NCBI RefSeq assembly: GCF_014333445.1
Contig: NZ_JACRYU010000005.1
Span: 40,355-104,354 of the forward strand
Reading direction: 5' to 3'
DNA length: 64,000 nucleotides
DNA from: Terrisporobacter mayombei
GTDB taxonomy: Bacteria; Bacillota; Clostridia; Peptostreptococcales; Peptostreptococcaceae
Below are positions 10,682 to 19,023 of the stretch, piece by piece. Position numbers and translations under genes: made by a program. The notes below the pieces were generated by a model, which had not been told where the DNA came from, made no database searches, and was given only the letters and a program-made list of their open reading frames with translations. Numbering within the stretch: the first letter of the stretch is position 1; each line of letters starts with the position of its first letter.

Positions 10682-10873
10682 TTAATAACTTCTTAATCCA
10701 CTAATATAATCTTGGAACTGAGTAAACTCATTTTCATCTTGAAGATTAACTACAGTGGATTTTTCTTCATAAAAATTCTTAAGATAAATATTTCTATTTC
10801 CTTCTGATCCATCTTGATAAATACATCTATACCCATCTTCATATAGGTTTTTTAGGTCATTGAAATTTTCCAT
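10682..10873 (-). CDS. Small acidic protein of unknown function
   Basis: 63 residues, acidic and aromatic-rich (DLKNLYEDGYRCIYQDGSEG). Start ATG follows AAGGAGATG. A terminator lies just beyond the stop, so it is a complete monocistronic unit. No domain recognised. It is divergent from the cobalamin operon. Confidence 0.75.
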   Translation of the reverse strand: MENFNDLKNLYEDGYRCIYQDGSEGNRNIYLKNFYEEKSTVVNLQDENEFTQFQDYISGLRSY

Positions 10874-11102
10874 TCAATCATCTCCTTAAAACATACTTAT
10901 CTGATTATATTTTTTGAAAATATAATCAATGTATACCTGTAAATAAAACAAAAAAATGTTAAAAAATTCTTAAAAATAAAACAAAGTGCTAGCTACTATT
11001 AATATATGTTAATATAATTAATTGTAGGATGAATAAAAAATAAGGACATTAGTAATTATTAAGGCATATAGATATACTTAATTTTTTAGGGGGTAGGTAT
11101 TA

Positions 11103-12149
11103 GTGAATTTAATTGAAAATATATCAAGAAACATTTATCCATTAGAAAAACAATACATAGGACAGGCTCAGCAAAGGCTAGGCAGACTAATAAAGCCAAC
11201 AGGAAGTTTAGGAAAAATGGAGAATATTTGTGCTCAATTGGCAGGAATTTATGGAAGAAAATATTTTGATACATCAAAGAAAATTATAATAGCTTTTGCA
11301 TGTGATCATGGAGTATATGAAGAGGGGGTTGCTCCAGACCCTCAAAATATTACTATTCTTCAATTTAAAAACTTTCCTCATAAGATAAATGGTGTAGGAA
11401 CAATATCCAAATTTGTAGGCGCAGATGTATTACCTGTTGATGTAGGTATAAATTGTGATGAAAAATTAGAAGGAGTTTTAGATTATAAAATAAGAAAAGG
11501 TACTTCTAATATGGCAAAAGGACCAGCTATGACTAGGGAAGAAGCTGAGAGATGTATAGAAATTGGTATAGAAATGGCTGAAAAGTGTATACAAGATGAT
11601 TATACATTAATAGGAATCGGAGAGATGGGTATAGCGAATACTACTCCATCTACAGCTATAATATCGGCTATAGGAGGCTTTGATCCAAGTGAAATAACAG
11701 GTATGGGAGCAGGCCTTAAGAAAGAATTAATACAACATAAAGCTAGTGTAATCAGAAAAGCAATTGAATTAAATAAACCAAATCCAAAAGATTCTATAGA
11801 TGTATTATCTAAAGTAGGTGGATTTGAAATAGGAGCTATGGCAGGTGTGATATTAGGGTGTGCTGCAAATAGAATTCCAGTTGTATTAGATGGATTTATA
11901 TCCTATGCTGCAGCATTATTAGCATATAATATTAATCCTAGGGTAAAAGACTATATGATAGCTTCGCATTTATCAGCTGAACCAGGTACAGAAAAAGTTC
12001 TTGGCATGATTGGATTAGAACCATTTTTAGCAATGGACATGAGGCTAGGGGAAGGCAGTGGAGCAGCTTTAGCATTTAATATAATAGAAGCTTCAAACTA
12101 TGTATACAAAAATATGGCAACATTTGATGAGATAGATATGGGAAGATAA
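11103..12149 (+). CDS. cobT: Nicotinate-nucleotide:dimethylbenzimidazole phosphoribosyltransferase
   Basis: Makes alpha-ribazole phosphate from a benzimidazole-type base and nicotinate mononucleotide, the lower-ligand step of cobalamin synthesis. 348 residues, the usual length, with family segments RLGRLIKPTGSLGKMENI (residues about 22-39), ACDHGVYEEGVAP, IGIGEMGIANTTPS and the C-terminal LRLGEGSGAA-like stretch with its catalytic glutamate (MRLGEGSGAALAF). Start is GTG after AGGGGG. First of four cobalamin genes on the same strand. No riboswitch is visible in the 230 bases upstream. Confidence 0.96.
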   Translation: MNLIENISRNIYPLEKQYIGQAQQRLGRLIKPTGSLGKMENICAQLAGIYGRKYFDTSKKIIIAFACDHGVYEEGVAPDPQNITILQFKNFPHKINGVGTISKFVGADVLPVDVGINCDEKLEGVLDYKIRKGTSNMAKGPAMTREEAERCIEIGIEMAEKCIQDDYTLIGIGEMGIANTTPSTAIISAIGGFDPSEITGMGAGLKKELIQHKASVIRKAIELNKPNPKDSIDVLSKVGGFEIGAMAGVILGCAANRIPVVLDGFISYAAALLAYNINPRVKDYMIASHLSAEPGTEKVLGMIGLEPFLAMDMRLGEGSGAALAFNIIEASNYVYKNMATFDEIDMGR

Positions 12150-12170
12150 AATATCTAAAGGAGAAAATAC

Positions 12171-12728
12171 ATGAGTAAAATTGTATTGGTAACGGGAGGA
12201 GCAAGATCTGGAAAAAGTAGTTTTGCAGAATCTCTTTGTATTAAACAAAATAATAGGACTGCTTATATTGCTACTTCTGTAGCATTTGATGATGAGATGA
12301 AAAATAGAGTAAAAAAACATCAACAAAGTAGACCTAAAGATTGGAAAACTTATGAAATATATAAGGATATCTATTCTATTATAGAAGAGTTAGGTGAGAA
12401 TCATGATACAGTTATAATGGACTGTGTGACATTGATGGTGAATAATTTGATGTTTACTTCTGGTATAGATATAGAAGTTTCAACATCAGAGGAATTAGAT
12501 GAATTAGAAAGCTATATAAAAAATCAGATAAAAAAGTTATTAGAAGCTGTAAAAAAGACTAATTTATACTTTGTTATAGTAACTAATGAAATAGGAATGG
12601 GTGTAGTTCCGGAAAATAAACTTGCTAGAATATATGGTGATTTTGTTGGTCGAGCTAATCAACAAATTAGTAAAATGAGTGACGAAGTTTATTTTGTTGT
12701 AAGCGGAATTCCTATGAAAGTGAAGTGA
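12171..12728 (+). CDS. cobU: Adenosylcobinamide kinase / adenosylcobinamide-phosphate guanylyltransferase
   Basis: Bifunctional enzyme that phosphorylates adenosylcobinamide and then attaches GMP, preparing it for nucleotide-loop assembly. 185 residues. The P-loop GGARSGKS is at residues 9-16, followed by the YIATS motif and the C-terminal VTNEIGMGVVPENKLAR and RDFVGRANQ-like region (GDFVGRANQQIS). ATG follows AAGGAG. It is 21 bases downstream of cobT in one operon. Confidence 0.96.
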   Translation: MSKIVLVTGGARSGKSSFAESLCIKQNNRTAYIATSVAFDDEMKNRVKKHQQSRPKDWKTYEIYKDIYSIIEELGENHDTVIMDCVTLMVNNLMFTSGIDIEVSTSEELDELESYIKNQIKKLLEAVKKTNLYFVIVTNEIGMGVVPENKLARIYGDFVGRANQQISKMSDEVYFVVSGIPMKVK

Positions 12729-12733
12729 TATAA

Positions 12734-13501
12734 ATGAAAAGATTTATAGGAATATTGCAATTTATGACTAGGATACCTATTAAAGCTGATATAGGATTTG
12801 ATGAAGAGTTTCATAAGTCTATAGTGTATTTTCCTTTAGTTGGATTTGTTATAGGATTAATATCATATTTAATAGGTTGTTTAGCTATTAAGGTATTTGA
12901 CCCTTTTGTAACATCTATATTAATAGTTGGTGCAGAAGTTATAATAACTGGAGGACTTCATATTGATGGCTTAGGAGATACATTTGATGCTATATATAGT
13001 AATAGAGATAAAGAAAGAATGTTAGAAATAATGAAGGATTCTAGGTTAGGCACAAACTCCCTTTTAGCAATATTATTTTTAGTATTGATAAAAATAGGTG
13101 TTCTTACAAATATAATAAATGCTAATTTGCTATGGATAATTATATTTATGCCTCTTGTGTCTAGATTAGGTGTCATAGTAATGCTTTATAAAACAGTAAC
13201 ACCAAGAAAAGTAGGTATGGGAAATATATTTATAGGTAAAGCTACGTTGAGTATGTTTATAATAGCAGTTATTTATTCTATTGCTATTATAGGATTAATT
13301 AGTAAATTTATATTCTTATCTTCTGATTTATTATTAATAAAATTACTTAGTTCCATTCTAATTGTTATGCTATTTGATTATTTATTTAAAAATCATATTT
13401 ATAAAAAAATTGATGGCATAACAGGAGATATACTAGGTTGTACTATAGAACTGGGTGAACTTATATTTATATTATATGTATATATAATAATGGTTATTTA
13501 A
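12734..13501 (+). CDS. cobS: Adenosylcobinamide-GDP ribazoletransferase (cobalamin synthase)
   Basis: Integral membrane enzyme that joins adenosylcobinamide-GDP to alpha-ribazole (phosphate) to give cobalamin (phosphate). 255 residues, with several hydrophobic segments and the family features FMTRIPI near residue 10, TGGLHIDGLGDTFDA (about 73-87, acidic metal-binding region) and SRLGTNS. Five bases separate it from cobU. Not to be confused with the chelatase subunit of the same name. Confidence 0.95.
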   Translation: MKRFIGILQFMTRIPIKADIGFDEEFHKSIVYFPLVGFVIGLISYLIGCLAIKVFDPFVTSILIVGAEVIITGGLHIDGLGDTFDAIYSNRDKERMLEIMKDSRLGTNSLLAILFLVLIKIGVLTNIINANLLWIIIFMPLVSRLGVIVMLYKTVTPRKVGMGNIFIGKATLSMFIIAVIYSIAIIGLISKFIFLSSDLLLIKLLSSILIVMLFDYLFKNHIYKKIDGITGDILGCTIELGELIFILYVYIIMVI

Positions 13502-13510
13502 GGTGATGAA

Positions 13511-14116
13511 ATGATTAAATTGATTTTAGTAAGACATGCGATTACTACTTGTAATGAAGGTGGGAATTTATCTGGATTAACAGATAGTATGTTGAGTGAA
13601 AAAGGTAAGTTACAAGTAAAAAATTTAACTAATTATTTAAAAGATGAGAAGATAGATGAAATATACTCAACACCATTTTCTAGAACAAAAGAAACTATAA
13701 GAAAATTAGCTGAGATTAAAAATATTGATATTGTAGAGACTGATGAATTAAATGAAATAAATTTTGGAGATTTTGAAGGATTGGGATTTGAATTTATACA
13801 AAGAGAGTATCCTGAAGAATTTGAAAAAATGATAAATGAAGGATTTGATTATAAATATCCTCAAGGAGAAAGTTTAAAGGATACTTTCTATAGGGTCGCA
13901 AAAAAGTTAGATAATATAATGAAAGATAAAGATTCTAAAACTATTTTGATCTGCTCTCATGGAGGAACTATAAGAAATATAATTTCTTATTTATTAACTA
14001 ATGACTATAAATATCATTGGAATTTTAAAATAGATAACTCTTCTGTTTCTATAATTGAAATAGATAATAAATTTGCAGTGATTAATAAATTAAATGATAC
14101 AAGCTTTTTAATATAA
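13511..14116 (+). CDS. cobC: Histidine phosphatase, probable alpha-ribazole phosphatase
   Basis: Phosphoglycerate-mutase-like phosphatase that would remove the 5'-phosphate of alpha-ribazole phosphate (or of cobalamin phosphate) in the last step of loop assembly. 201 residues. The catalytic RHA motif is at the N terminus (ILVRHAITTCNEGG; RHG in many relatives), with an acidic loop INFGDFEGL near residue 80 and the second histidine in ICSHGGTIRNI near residue 155. Its place as fourth gene after cobT-cobU-cobS is what favours cobC over a general phosphatase. A strong terminator follows. Confidence 0.85.
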   Translation: MIKLILVRHAITTCNEGGNLSGLTDSMLSEKGKLQVKNLTNYLKDEKIDEIYSTPFSRTKETIRKLAEIKNIDIVETDELNEINFGDFEGLGFEFIQREYPEEFEKMINEGFDYKYPQGESLKDTFYRVAKKLDNIMKDKDSKTILICSHGGTIRNIISYLLTNDYKYHWNFKIDNSSVSIIEIDNKFAVINKLNDTSFLI

Positions 14117-14119
14117 AAT

Positions 14120-14157
14120 AATCCCCTAAGAATTAATTTCATTAGGGGATTGTTTTA
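14120..14157 (+). terminator. Terminator of the cobalamin operon
   Basis: 10-bp stem (AATCCCCTAA / TTAGGGGATT) followed by GTTTTAT. Confidence 0.9.
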
Positions 14158-14201
14158 TATTAATGATATTTATGTAACTAAATTATATTGATGTTTACTT
14201 A

Positions 14202-15317
14202 CTAAAATAATGATTTATAAATTTCATATATAGTATTTTTATCTAGAGGAACATATGCATTAGCCATTAATCTTCCTTGTTTTGTTACCACATTTTCAGT
14301 AAAAATTATAAGATCTTCTTCTTTAGCGCCATATCCTTGTAATGATTTTTTTGGAAGTATATGATAAAGAAGTTTTTCAGTCTCATCAAATACATATTTC
14401 TCAGGGCAATCTAGTATCTCTGATAGTAATTTACATAAATCTTTTATTTTTCCATCAGGGTTTAATTTCATATATGTTTTAAATACTTCAGTTAAGAAGA
14501 CATAATTTGATTCCCCATGAGGTACATGGTAGAAAGATCCAAGAGGAAAACTCATAGCATGTACTGTACCACATCCTGCATTCCCAAAAGCAATTCCTGC
14601 GTATGTACTTGCTATTAAGAAATTATCAAGAAGATTTTCTAAACTTTGTTGACCTTCATCTGCAATAGTTTTGAATCCATTTATAATCATTCTTATAGCT
14701 TCTTTTGAGTACATTTCTGTAAATACAGATGCTTTAGGAGATACAAAAGACTCTATAGCATGAATTAATGCATCTATTGCGCTAGCTGCAAATATTTTAA
14801 AAGGAAGTATACTTAGAAGCTCTGGTATTAATATAGCATAATCAGCAAGTATTTCATCATTAGCAAGACCAAACTTACTATTTAATGAACTTAAATGCAG
14901 TACAGAAATATTAGTGACTTCACTCCCAGTACCACAAGTAGTTGGTATAAGTATTAACTCTTTAACTTTTTTAGGCGGAAATTTCTTTTCAAATAAGTCG
15001 CATATAGGAGTTATTTGCTCTAGTGCAAAAAGTTTGGAAACGTCTAATATACTTCCTCCACCTATTCCAATTACTCTTTTATAATTTATATCTTTGACAT
15101 CATTATAGATTTTTTCAACCATTTTATCGCTTGGCTCACCATTTCCATAATCTCTCCTATAAATTATAGTGGCATCTTTAATATAAGATTCAAAGAAGGG
15201 TTTATATATGTACTCATTTGTAATTATTAAATCTCCTTCGCCTATGTTAAATTCTGAGCAGAATTCCATACACTTATCAAATGTTATAATTTCAGGTGTT
15301 AATTTAAAATTTTTCAT
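14202..15317 (-). CDS. Iron-containing alcohol dehydrogenase, 4-hydroxybutyrate dehydrogenase type
   Basis: Group III metal-dependent dehydrogenase that would interconvert 4-hydroxybutyrate and succinate semialdehyde with NAD(H), a step in clostridial succinate or aminobutyrate fermentation. 371 residues. The nucleotide-binding GIGGGSILDVSK is near residue 93 and IPTTCGTGSEVTN near 137. Metal ligands are in the segments AASAIDALIHAIES, GTVHAMSFPLG and HVPHGESN. Length and motif spacing resemble the clostridial 4-hydroxybutyrate enzymes, but substrate is inferred. ATG follows AAGGAG. Monocistronic; a palindrome overlaps its likely promoter. Confidence 0.82.
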   Translation of the reverse strand: MKNFKLTPEIITFDKCMEFCSEFNIGEGDLIITNEYIYKPFFESYIKDATIIYRRDYGNGEPSDKMVEKIYNDVKDINYKRVIGIGGGSILDVSKLFALEQITPICDLFEKKFPPKKVKELILIPTTCGTGSEVTNISVLHLSSLNSKFGLANDEILADYAILIPELLSILPFKIFAASAIDALIHAIESFVSPKASVFTEMYSKEAIRMIINGFKTIADEGQQSLENLLDNFLIASTYAGIAFGNAGCGTVHAMSFPLGSFYHVPHGESNYVFLTEVFKTYMKLNPDGKIKDLCKLLSEILDCPEKYVFDETEKLLYHILPKKSLQGYGAKEEDLIIFTENVVTKQGRLMANAYVPLDKNTIYEIYKSLF

Positions 15318-15683
15318 AATTACTCCTTATTTAAATATAAAATTAGTAAATTTTTAATATGATTTTGTTTATACTTCTATTATGGTAATTATACCATATT
15401 ATATTTATTAGAATTAATTTCTATATAAATATAGCATTGAAAAATAGTAAGAAAATTTAGAGTAAAAATAGGAAGCCAAGGATGGATATTTAGGGAAAAA
15501 TTTATAGATATATATTAAGATATAGAAAAAAATTCCTATATCTTATTTTGAATAAATTGATTTAATTACAACTGTATTTTGATCAAATATACTATACTTT
15601 TATTAAGTGAAAAATGATAAGATTTTATAAATTATTTTAGGGAATATTATAAGTAATAAGAATTATTCAAAAAGGAGATTATT
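15318..15683. other. Divergent intergenic region with palindrome and hairpin
   Basis: About 365 bases between the divergent dehydrogenase and AAA ATPase genes. It holds an 18-base perfect palindrome (15381-15398) over a minus-strand TATAAT, and an AT-rich hairpin with 9-bp arms at about 15518-15546. No gene is seen. Confidence 0.7.
15381..15398 (-). promoter_or_regulatory. Candidate operator over the dehydrogenase -10 box
   Basis: TATGGTA-ATTA-TACCATA is an 18-base perfect palindrome. On the minus strand it contains TATAAT (complement of 15388-15393), which could be the -10 box of the dehydrogenase gene about 70 bases downstream. A repressor bound here would block that promoter. Confidence 0.45.
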
Positions 15684-16610
15684 ATGGATATAATAGAAAA
15701 CTTAAGGGTACAAGGGGTAAGTGAGTCACTTATAAAAGATATACTACATTTTAGAAAAGAATTTAATGTAGATGAGGACGTCGAACATAGAGTGACAAAG
15801 TCACCTACATTTTATATAGGGGAAGATATACTTTCTATGTGTATATCAGCAATTTTAGAGGAAGAAAATATTTTATTATCTGGTCCAAAAGCTACTGGAA
15901 AAAATTTATTATCAGATAACTTATCTGAAATATTTGGTAGACCTCAATGGAATACTTCATTTCATATAAATACAGATAGTTCATCTTTAATTGGAACAGA
16001 TACATTCATTGATAATGAGGTAAGGTTGAGAAGAGGTTCTGTATATGAATGTGCACTTCACGGTGGTTTTGGAGTATTTGATGAGATAAATATGGCAAAG
16101 AATGATGCAATAGTAGTAGTACATTCTGCACTAGATTATAGAAGAATAATAGACGTACCAGGATACGAAAGAATAAATCTACATCCAGCCACTAGGTTTA
16201 TAGGAACAATGAACTATGAATATGCAGGAACTAAAGAGTTGAATGAAGCTTTGGTATCTAGATTTTTAGTTATAGATATTCCGGCAGTAGATGAGGGTAA
16301 ATTAATGATGATTCTAAAGAGAGAGTTTCCATACGCAGATGAAGAGAAATTAAATCAGTTTGCAGGAATATTCTTAGATTTACAATTAAAGTCACAAAAT
16401 GGAGAAATATCAACAAAGTCTATAGATTTAAGGGGATTAATAGGGTCTTTAAAAACAATTAAAAGAGGATTAAAGCCGACTTTAGCTATAAATATGGGGC
16501 TTACAGGTAAGACTTTTGATATTTATGAAAAAGAAATAGTAAATGATATTATAAGAACGAGGATACCGGAAAAATGGGAAAGTAAAGATATATTTTTAGC
16601 TGGGCAATAA
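15684..16610 (+). CDS. MoxR/CobS-type AAA+ ATPase
   Basis: AAA+ ATPase of the MoxR/NorQ/CobS group, which act with VWA-domain partners as chaperones that load metals or activate enzymes. 308 residues. Walker A at residues 67-74 is GPKATGKN, departing from the usual GPPGTGKT at three places; Walker B is VFDEIN near residue 130, and sensor 1 is FIGTMNYEYAGTKELNEAL, the form seen in CobS-like proteins. ATG follows AAAGGAGA. The VWA gene starts 19 bases downstream, so the two form an operon. The cobalamin genes upstream and B12 riboswitch downstream hint at cobalt work, but the target is unknown. Confidence 0.88.
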   Translation: MDIIENLRVQGVSESLIKDILHFRKEFNVDEDVEHRVTKSPTFYIGEDILSMCISAILEEENILLSGPKATGKNLLSDNLSEIFGRPQWNTSFHINTDSSSLIGTDTFIDNEVRLRRGSVYECALHGGFGVFDEINMAKNDAIVVVHSALDYRRIIDVPGYERINLHPATRFIGTMNYEYAGTKELNEALVSRFLVIDIPAVDEGKLMMILKREFPYADEEKLNQFAGIFLDLQLKSQNGEISTKSIDLRGLIGSLKTIKRGLKPTLAINMGLTGKTFDIYEKEIVNDIIRTRIPEKWESKDIFLAGQ

Positions 16611-16629
16611 TCCAGGGTAGGTGATAAAT

Positions 16630-18420
16630 ATGAGTAATAATACTAACTGGATATATAATAATTATGAATTTGAGAATAGAATCAATAATTTATCTTGGAC
16701 TATTTCTGGAAATTATGATGAAGATATGGATACTAGTGAGAAGGATTATTCATCAAAGGATGTTTCTTTATATTTTGCTATAGTTGCAGGAGCTAGGAGG
16801 AAGTTTTTAGATTGGAATATTATAAAAAAATATATTATGAGTAGGATGAAAAAAGGATATGACAAAGATATTTTAATGACACTTATACAAATAGTTTTAA
16901 ATTGTGTGGTTGAAAATAAAGTTATAAATGAAAGACCAGGTGTAGAAGAAATAAGAAATAAGGCATATTCTGATATATTAGTTAATTATAATAAGATACA
17001 TAAAGAAGATATTTTAGAAGTTCTAAAATATACTTTTATACTTGAATCTATGGATAGACATCCTGCAGTTGATGGTTTAACAAGGAGAATAATTAATGAT
17101 ATTAAAACTATTAATTGTAGTGAAGAATTGATTAATATTTTAAAAAGATTAGATGAGATTTATTTGACTTATTTTGAGCATATAATGAATTCTCAACAAC
17201 AGGAAAAAAATATAAACGATAAACAAATAAAAAATGTAAATGTAGATTTTGATACTTTTTCTGATTTTATGTATGAAGAATTATATATGGATGAAGAATG
17301 GACAGAAAGTATAGAAAGTGAAATTAATAATATATCTAATTCTATGTTGGTTGAAAACTTAGGTGAAATGAATGATATTAATTTAGAAAAATCACCAAAT
17401 AGAACAATTTACGTTGATGAAACCATGACACAAAAAATTTATGAAAAAGTAGAATATTATTATGGAAAGGCATTTTTAAGCAAAAATGATATAAGAATGA
17501 TAGAAACAAAATGTTGTAGAGATGTTCATGAAGGTTGTAGGATACATTTTACAGATGGCGTTTTGCGTTCTGAATGTAGTAATACTTTTCAGTTAAAATA
17601 CGTTACGAGACAAAAAGAAAATAATATTTTTAAATATAGAGACAATATAAAACTACATAAGAGAAGTATAAACAAATTGAAAGAAAGTATATCTAGAATA
17701 CTAATAGAAGAAAGTGCAGTAGATAGAATTTACTCTGATAATGGGACTATTTGTGCGAATAAGGCCTGGAGAATCGGAAGAAGTAATAATACTAAAGTAT
17801 TTTATAAAGATATACAAAATGAAAAAGGTAAATATGTTATAGATATATTATTAGATGCCAGTGGCTCTCAAAGTAGAAATCAATTTAATGTTGCTATACA
17901 AGCATTTATTATTGCTAAGGCTCTTACTTTAGTGGGAATACCAAATAGAGTAATGGGATATCTTAGTTTTTTAGACTATACAGTATTAAAAAGATATAGA
18001 GACTATAATGATAATATAAATGCTTGTGAAAATATATTCGAGTATTTTGCAGCAGGAAATAATAGAGATGGGTTGGCTATAAAAGCTACTTGTGATGCTT
18101 TATTAGAAAGAGAAGAGGAAAATAAAATTCTTATAATTCTTAGTGATGGAAAGCCTAATGATATAAAAATAGGAAAAGATAGATTTAGAAGTTTAAGAGG
18201 AGAAGCTAGTTATAAAGGAATAGTAGGTGTAAAAGATACAGCTTTAGAAGTAAGAAAAGCAAGGAAGCAAGGCATATTAGTTTTAGGTGTTTTTACAGGT
18301 AAAGAATCTGATTTAGAATCAGAAAAAATAATCTATGGTAAAGATTTTATTTATACTAAGAATATAGAAAGATTTTCTGATATTGTTGCGATGTATTTGA
18401 AGAAAATTATCAGAAATTAA
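16630..18420 (+). CDS. VWA-domain protein, CobT/NorD-like partner of the AAA ATPase
   Basis: About 596 residues. The C-terminal third is a von Willebrand A domain: the MIDAS motif DASGS starts at residue 409, the threonine region is GLAIKATCDALL near 490, and the aspartate loop is ILSDGKPND near 508. The N-terminal two thirds are helical and acidic with no known domain. Such proteins pair with MoxR/CobS ATPases in cobalt chelatase (CobS-CobT) and NO-reductase activation (NorQ-NorD). No CobN-like large chelatase subunit is in the window. ATG at 16630 is preferred to an in-frame GTG nine bases upstream because AGGTGAT precedes it. Confidence 0.85.
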   Translation: MSNNTNWIYNNYEFENRINNLSWTISGNYDEDMDTSEKDYSSKDVSLYFAIVAGARRKFLDWNIIKKYIMSRMKKGYDKDILMTLIQIVLNCVVENKVINERPGVEEIRNKAYSDILVNYNKIHKEDILEVLKYTFILESMDRHPAVDGLTRRIINDIKTINCSEELINILKRLDEIYLTYFEHIMNSQQQEKNINDKQIKNVNVDFDTFSDFMYEELYMDEEWTESIESEINNISNSMLVENLGEMNDINLEKSPNRTIYVDETMTQKIYEKVEYYYGKAFLSKNDIRMIETKCCRDVHEGCRIHFTDGVLRSECSNTFQLKYVTRQKENNIFKYRDNIKLHKRSINKLKESISRILIEESAVDRIYSDNGTICANKAWRIGRSNNTKVFYKDIQNEKGKYVIDILLDASGSQSRNQFNVAIQAFIIAKALTLVGIPNRVMGYLSFLDYTVLKRYRDYNDNINACENIFEYFAAGNNRDGLAIKATCDALLEREEENKILIILSDGKPNDIKIGKDRFRSLRGEASYKGIVGVKDTALEVRKARKQGILVLGVFTGKESDLESEKIIYGKDFIYTKNIERFSDIVAMYLKKIIRN

Positions 18421-18487
18421 TATTTTCTAGGGGAAATTTATCAAGAATAAATATGGTAAAAAATAACAAATAAACAGTTTTGTGTGC

Positions 18488-18493
18488 TATAAT
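18488..18493 (+). promoter_or_regulatory. Candidate promoter of the cobalamin riboswitch
   Basis: TATAAT preceded by TGC gives an extended -10 element (TG-n-TATAAT) about 40 bases before the conserved riboswitch core. Transcription would start near 18500. Confidence 0.5.
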
Positions 18494-18530
18494 AAAAATA
18501 TAGTAATGACAATTCAATAATTAAAAATAT

Positions 18531-18731
18531 TCTAGGTTCTTATGTTTAAGATTAATAGGGAAAGAGGTGTAAATCCTCTGCAGCCCCCGCTACTGTAATG
18601 TGGACGAAACTTTTTAACCACTGTGAATTTTGAGCGAAGCGAATTTCATGGGAAGGAAAAGAAGTAGGATGAAGCAAAGTCAGGAGACCTGCCTATAATA
18701 TAAAGTGATTTCTTCGGGGAGGAAGAAAATA
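18531..18731 (+). promoter_or_regulatory. Cobalamin (B12) riboswitch with no gene behind it
   Basis: The adenosylcobalamin aptamer is recognised by its conserved blocks in order: GGTTCTTATG (about 18535), AATAGGGAAAGAGGTG, GCAGCCCCCGCTACTGT (about 18580-18596), GGGAAGG, AGTAGGATGAAGCAAAG, and the B12 box AGTCAGGAGACCTGCC (about 18679-18694). A hairpin with a GGGGAG loop follows (18709-18728), then a terminator at 18762. No open frame of useful size lies between aptamer and terminator or before pcrA 290 bases on. The upstream cobT operon has no riboswitch of its own. It is either a remnant whose gene was lost or the leader of a non-coding RNA. Confidence 0.93.
18622..18650 (+). repeat. REP-like element inside the riboswitch variable arm
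   Basis: The variable peripheral arm of the aptamer is occupied by an imperfect hairpin, GTGAATTT - TGAGCGAAGCG - AATTTCAT. The 16-mer TGAGCGAAGCGAATTT (18631-18646) recurs with a single change at 30950-30965, pointing to a dispersed repeat. Confidence 0.6.
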
Positions 18732-18761
18732 TCTTAATAATGATTTTTATTTGTGGATATT

Positions 18762-18792
18762 AGTACCTGATTCTTTGTTAGGTACTTTTTTA
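18762..18792 (+). terminator. Terminator behind the cobalamin riboswitch
   Basis: 7-bp stem (AGTACCT / AGGTACT) followed by a T tract. It would end riboswitch transcripts about 290 bases after the presumed start; it may be the expression platform or a constitutive end. Confidence 0.85.
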
Positions 18793-19023
18793 ATTATTGA
18801 TATGTACAAATTTGCCCTCAACCTATTTTATTTCAAAAATAGTTTGAAAATAGAATAACCCTTAACCTATTCCTTAGGATTCTCCAAAATCCTAAGGATT
18901 TTTTTCTATCTTATATTTGTATTTAAACATTTATTCATGGGAATTATTATAATATTATTGGATTTGAAGAAAATAAAGAATTAGATTAAAATATATTTAT
19001 ATGAGCATTATAGGAGGAAATAT
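18793..19023 (+). other. Gene-free stretch with a second, ownerless terminator
   Basis: No gene seen. A second strong hairpin terminator (18871-18906) follows the first by only 80 bases, with no gene to end; the segment between could be a small RNA, a read-through guard, or gene remains. The rest is AT-rich leader of pcrA. Confidence 0.55.
18871..18906 (+). terminator. Strong terminator with no gene upstream
   Basis: 10-bp perfect stem (TCCTTAGGAT / ATCCTAAGGA), eight-base loop, then at least seven T. Confidence 0.88.

Noticed and set aside
18750..18773. Seven-codon frame (MIFICGY) between riboswitch and terminator
   Set aside because: Far from the nearest ribosome-site-like sequence (about 20 bases) and too short to judge; could equally be the first codons of a lost gene.
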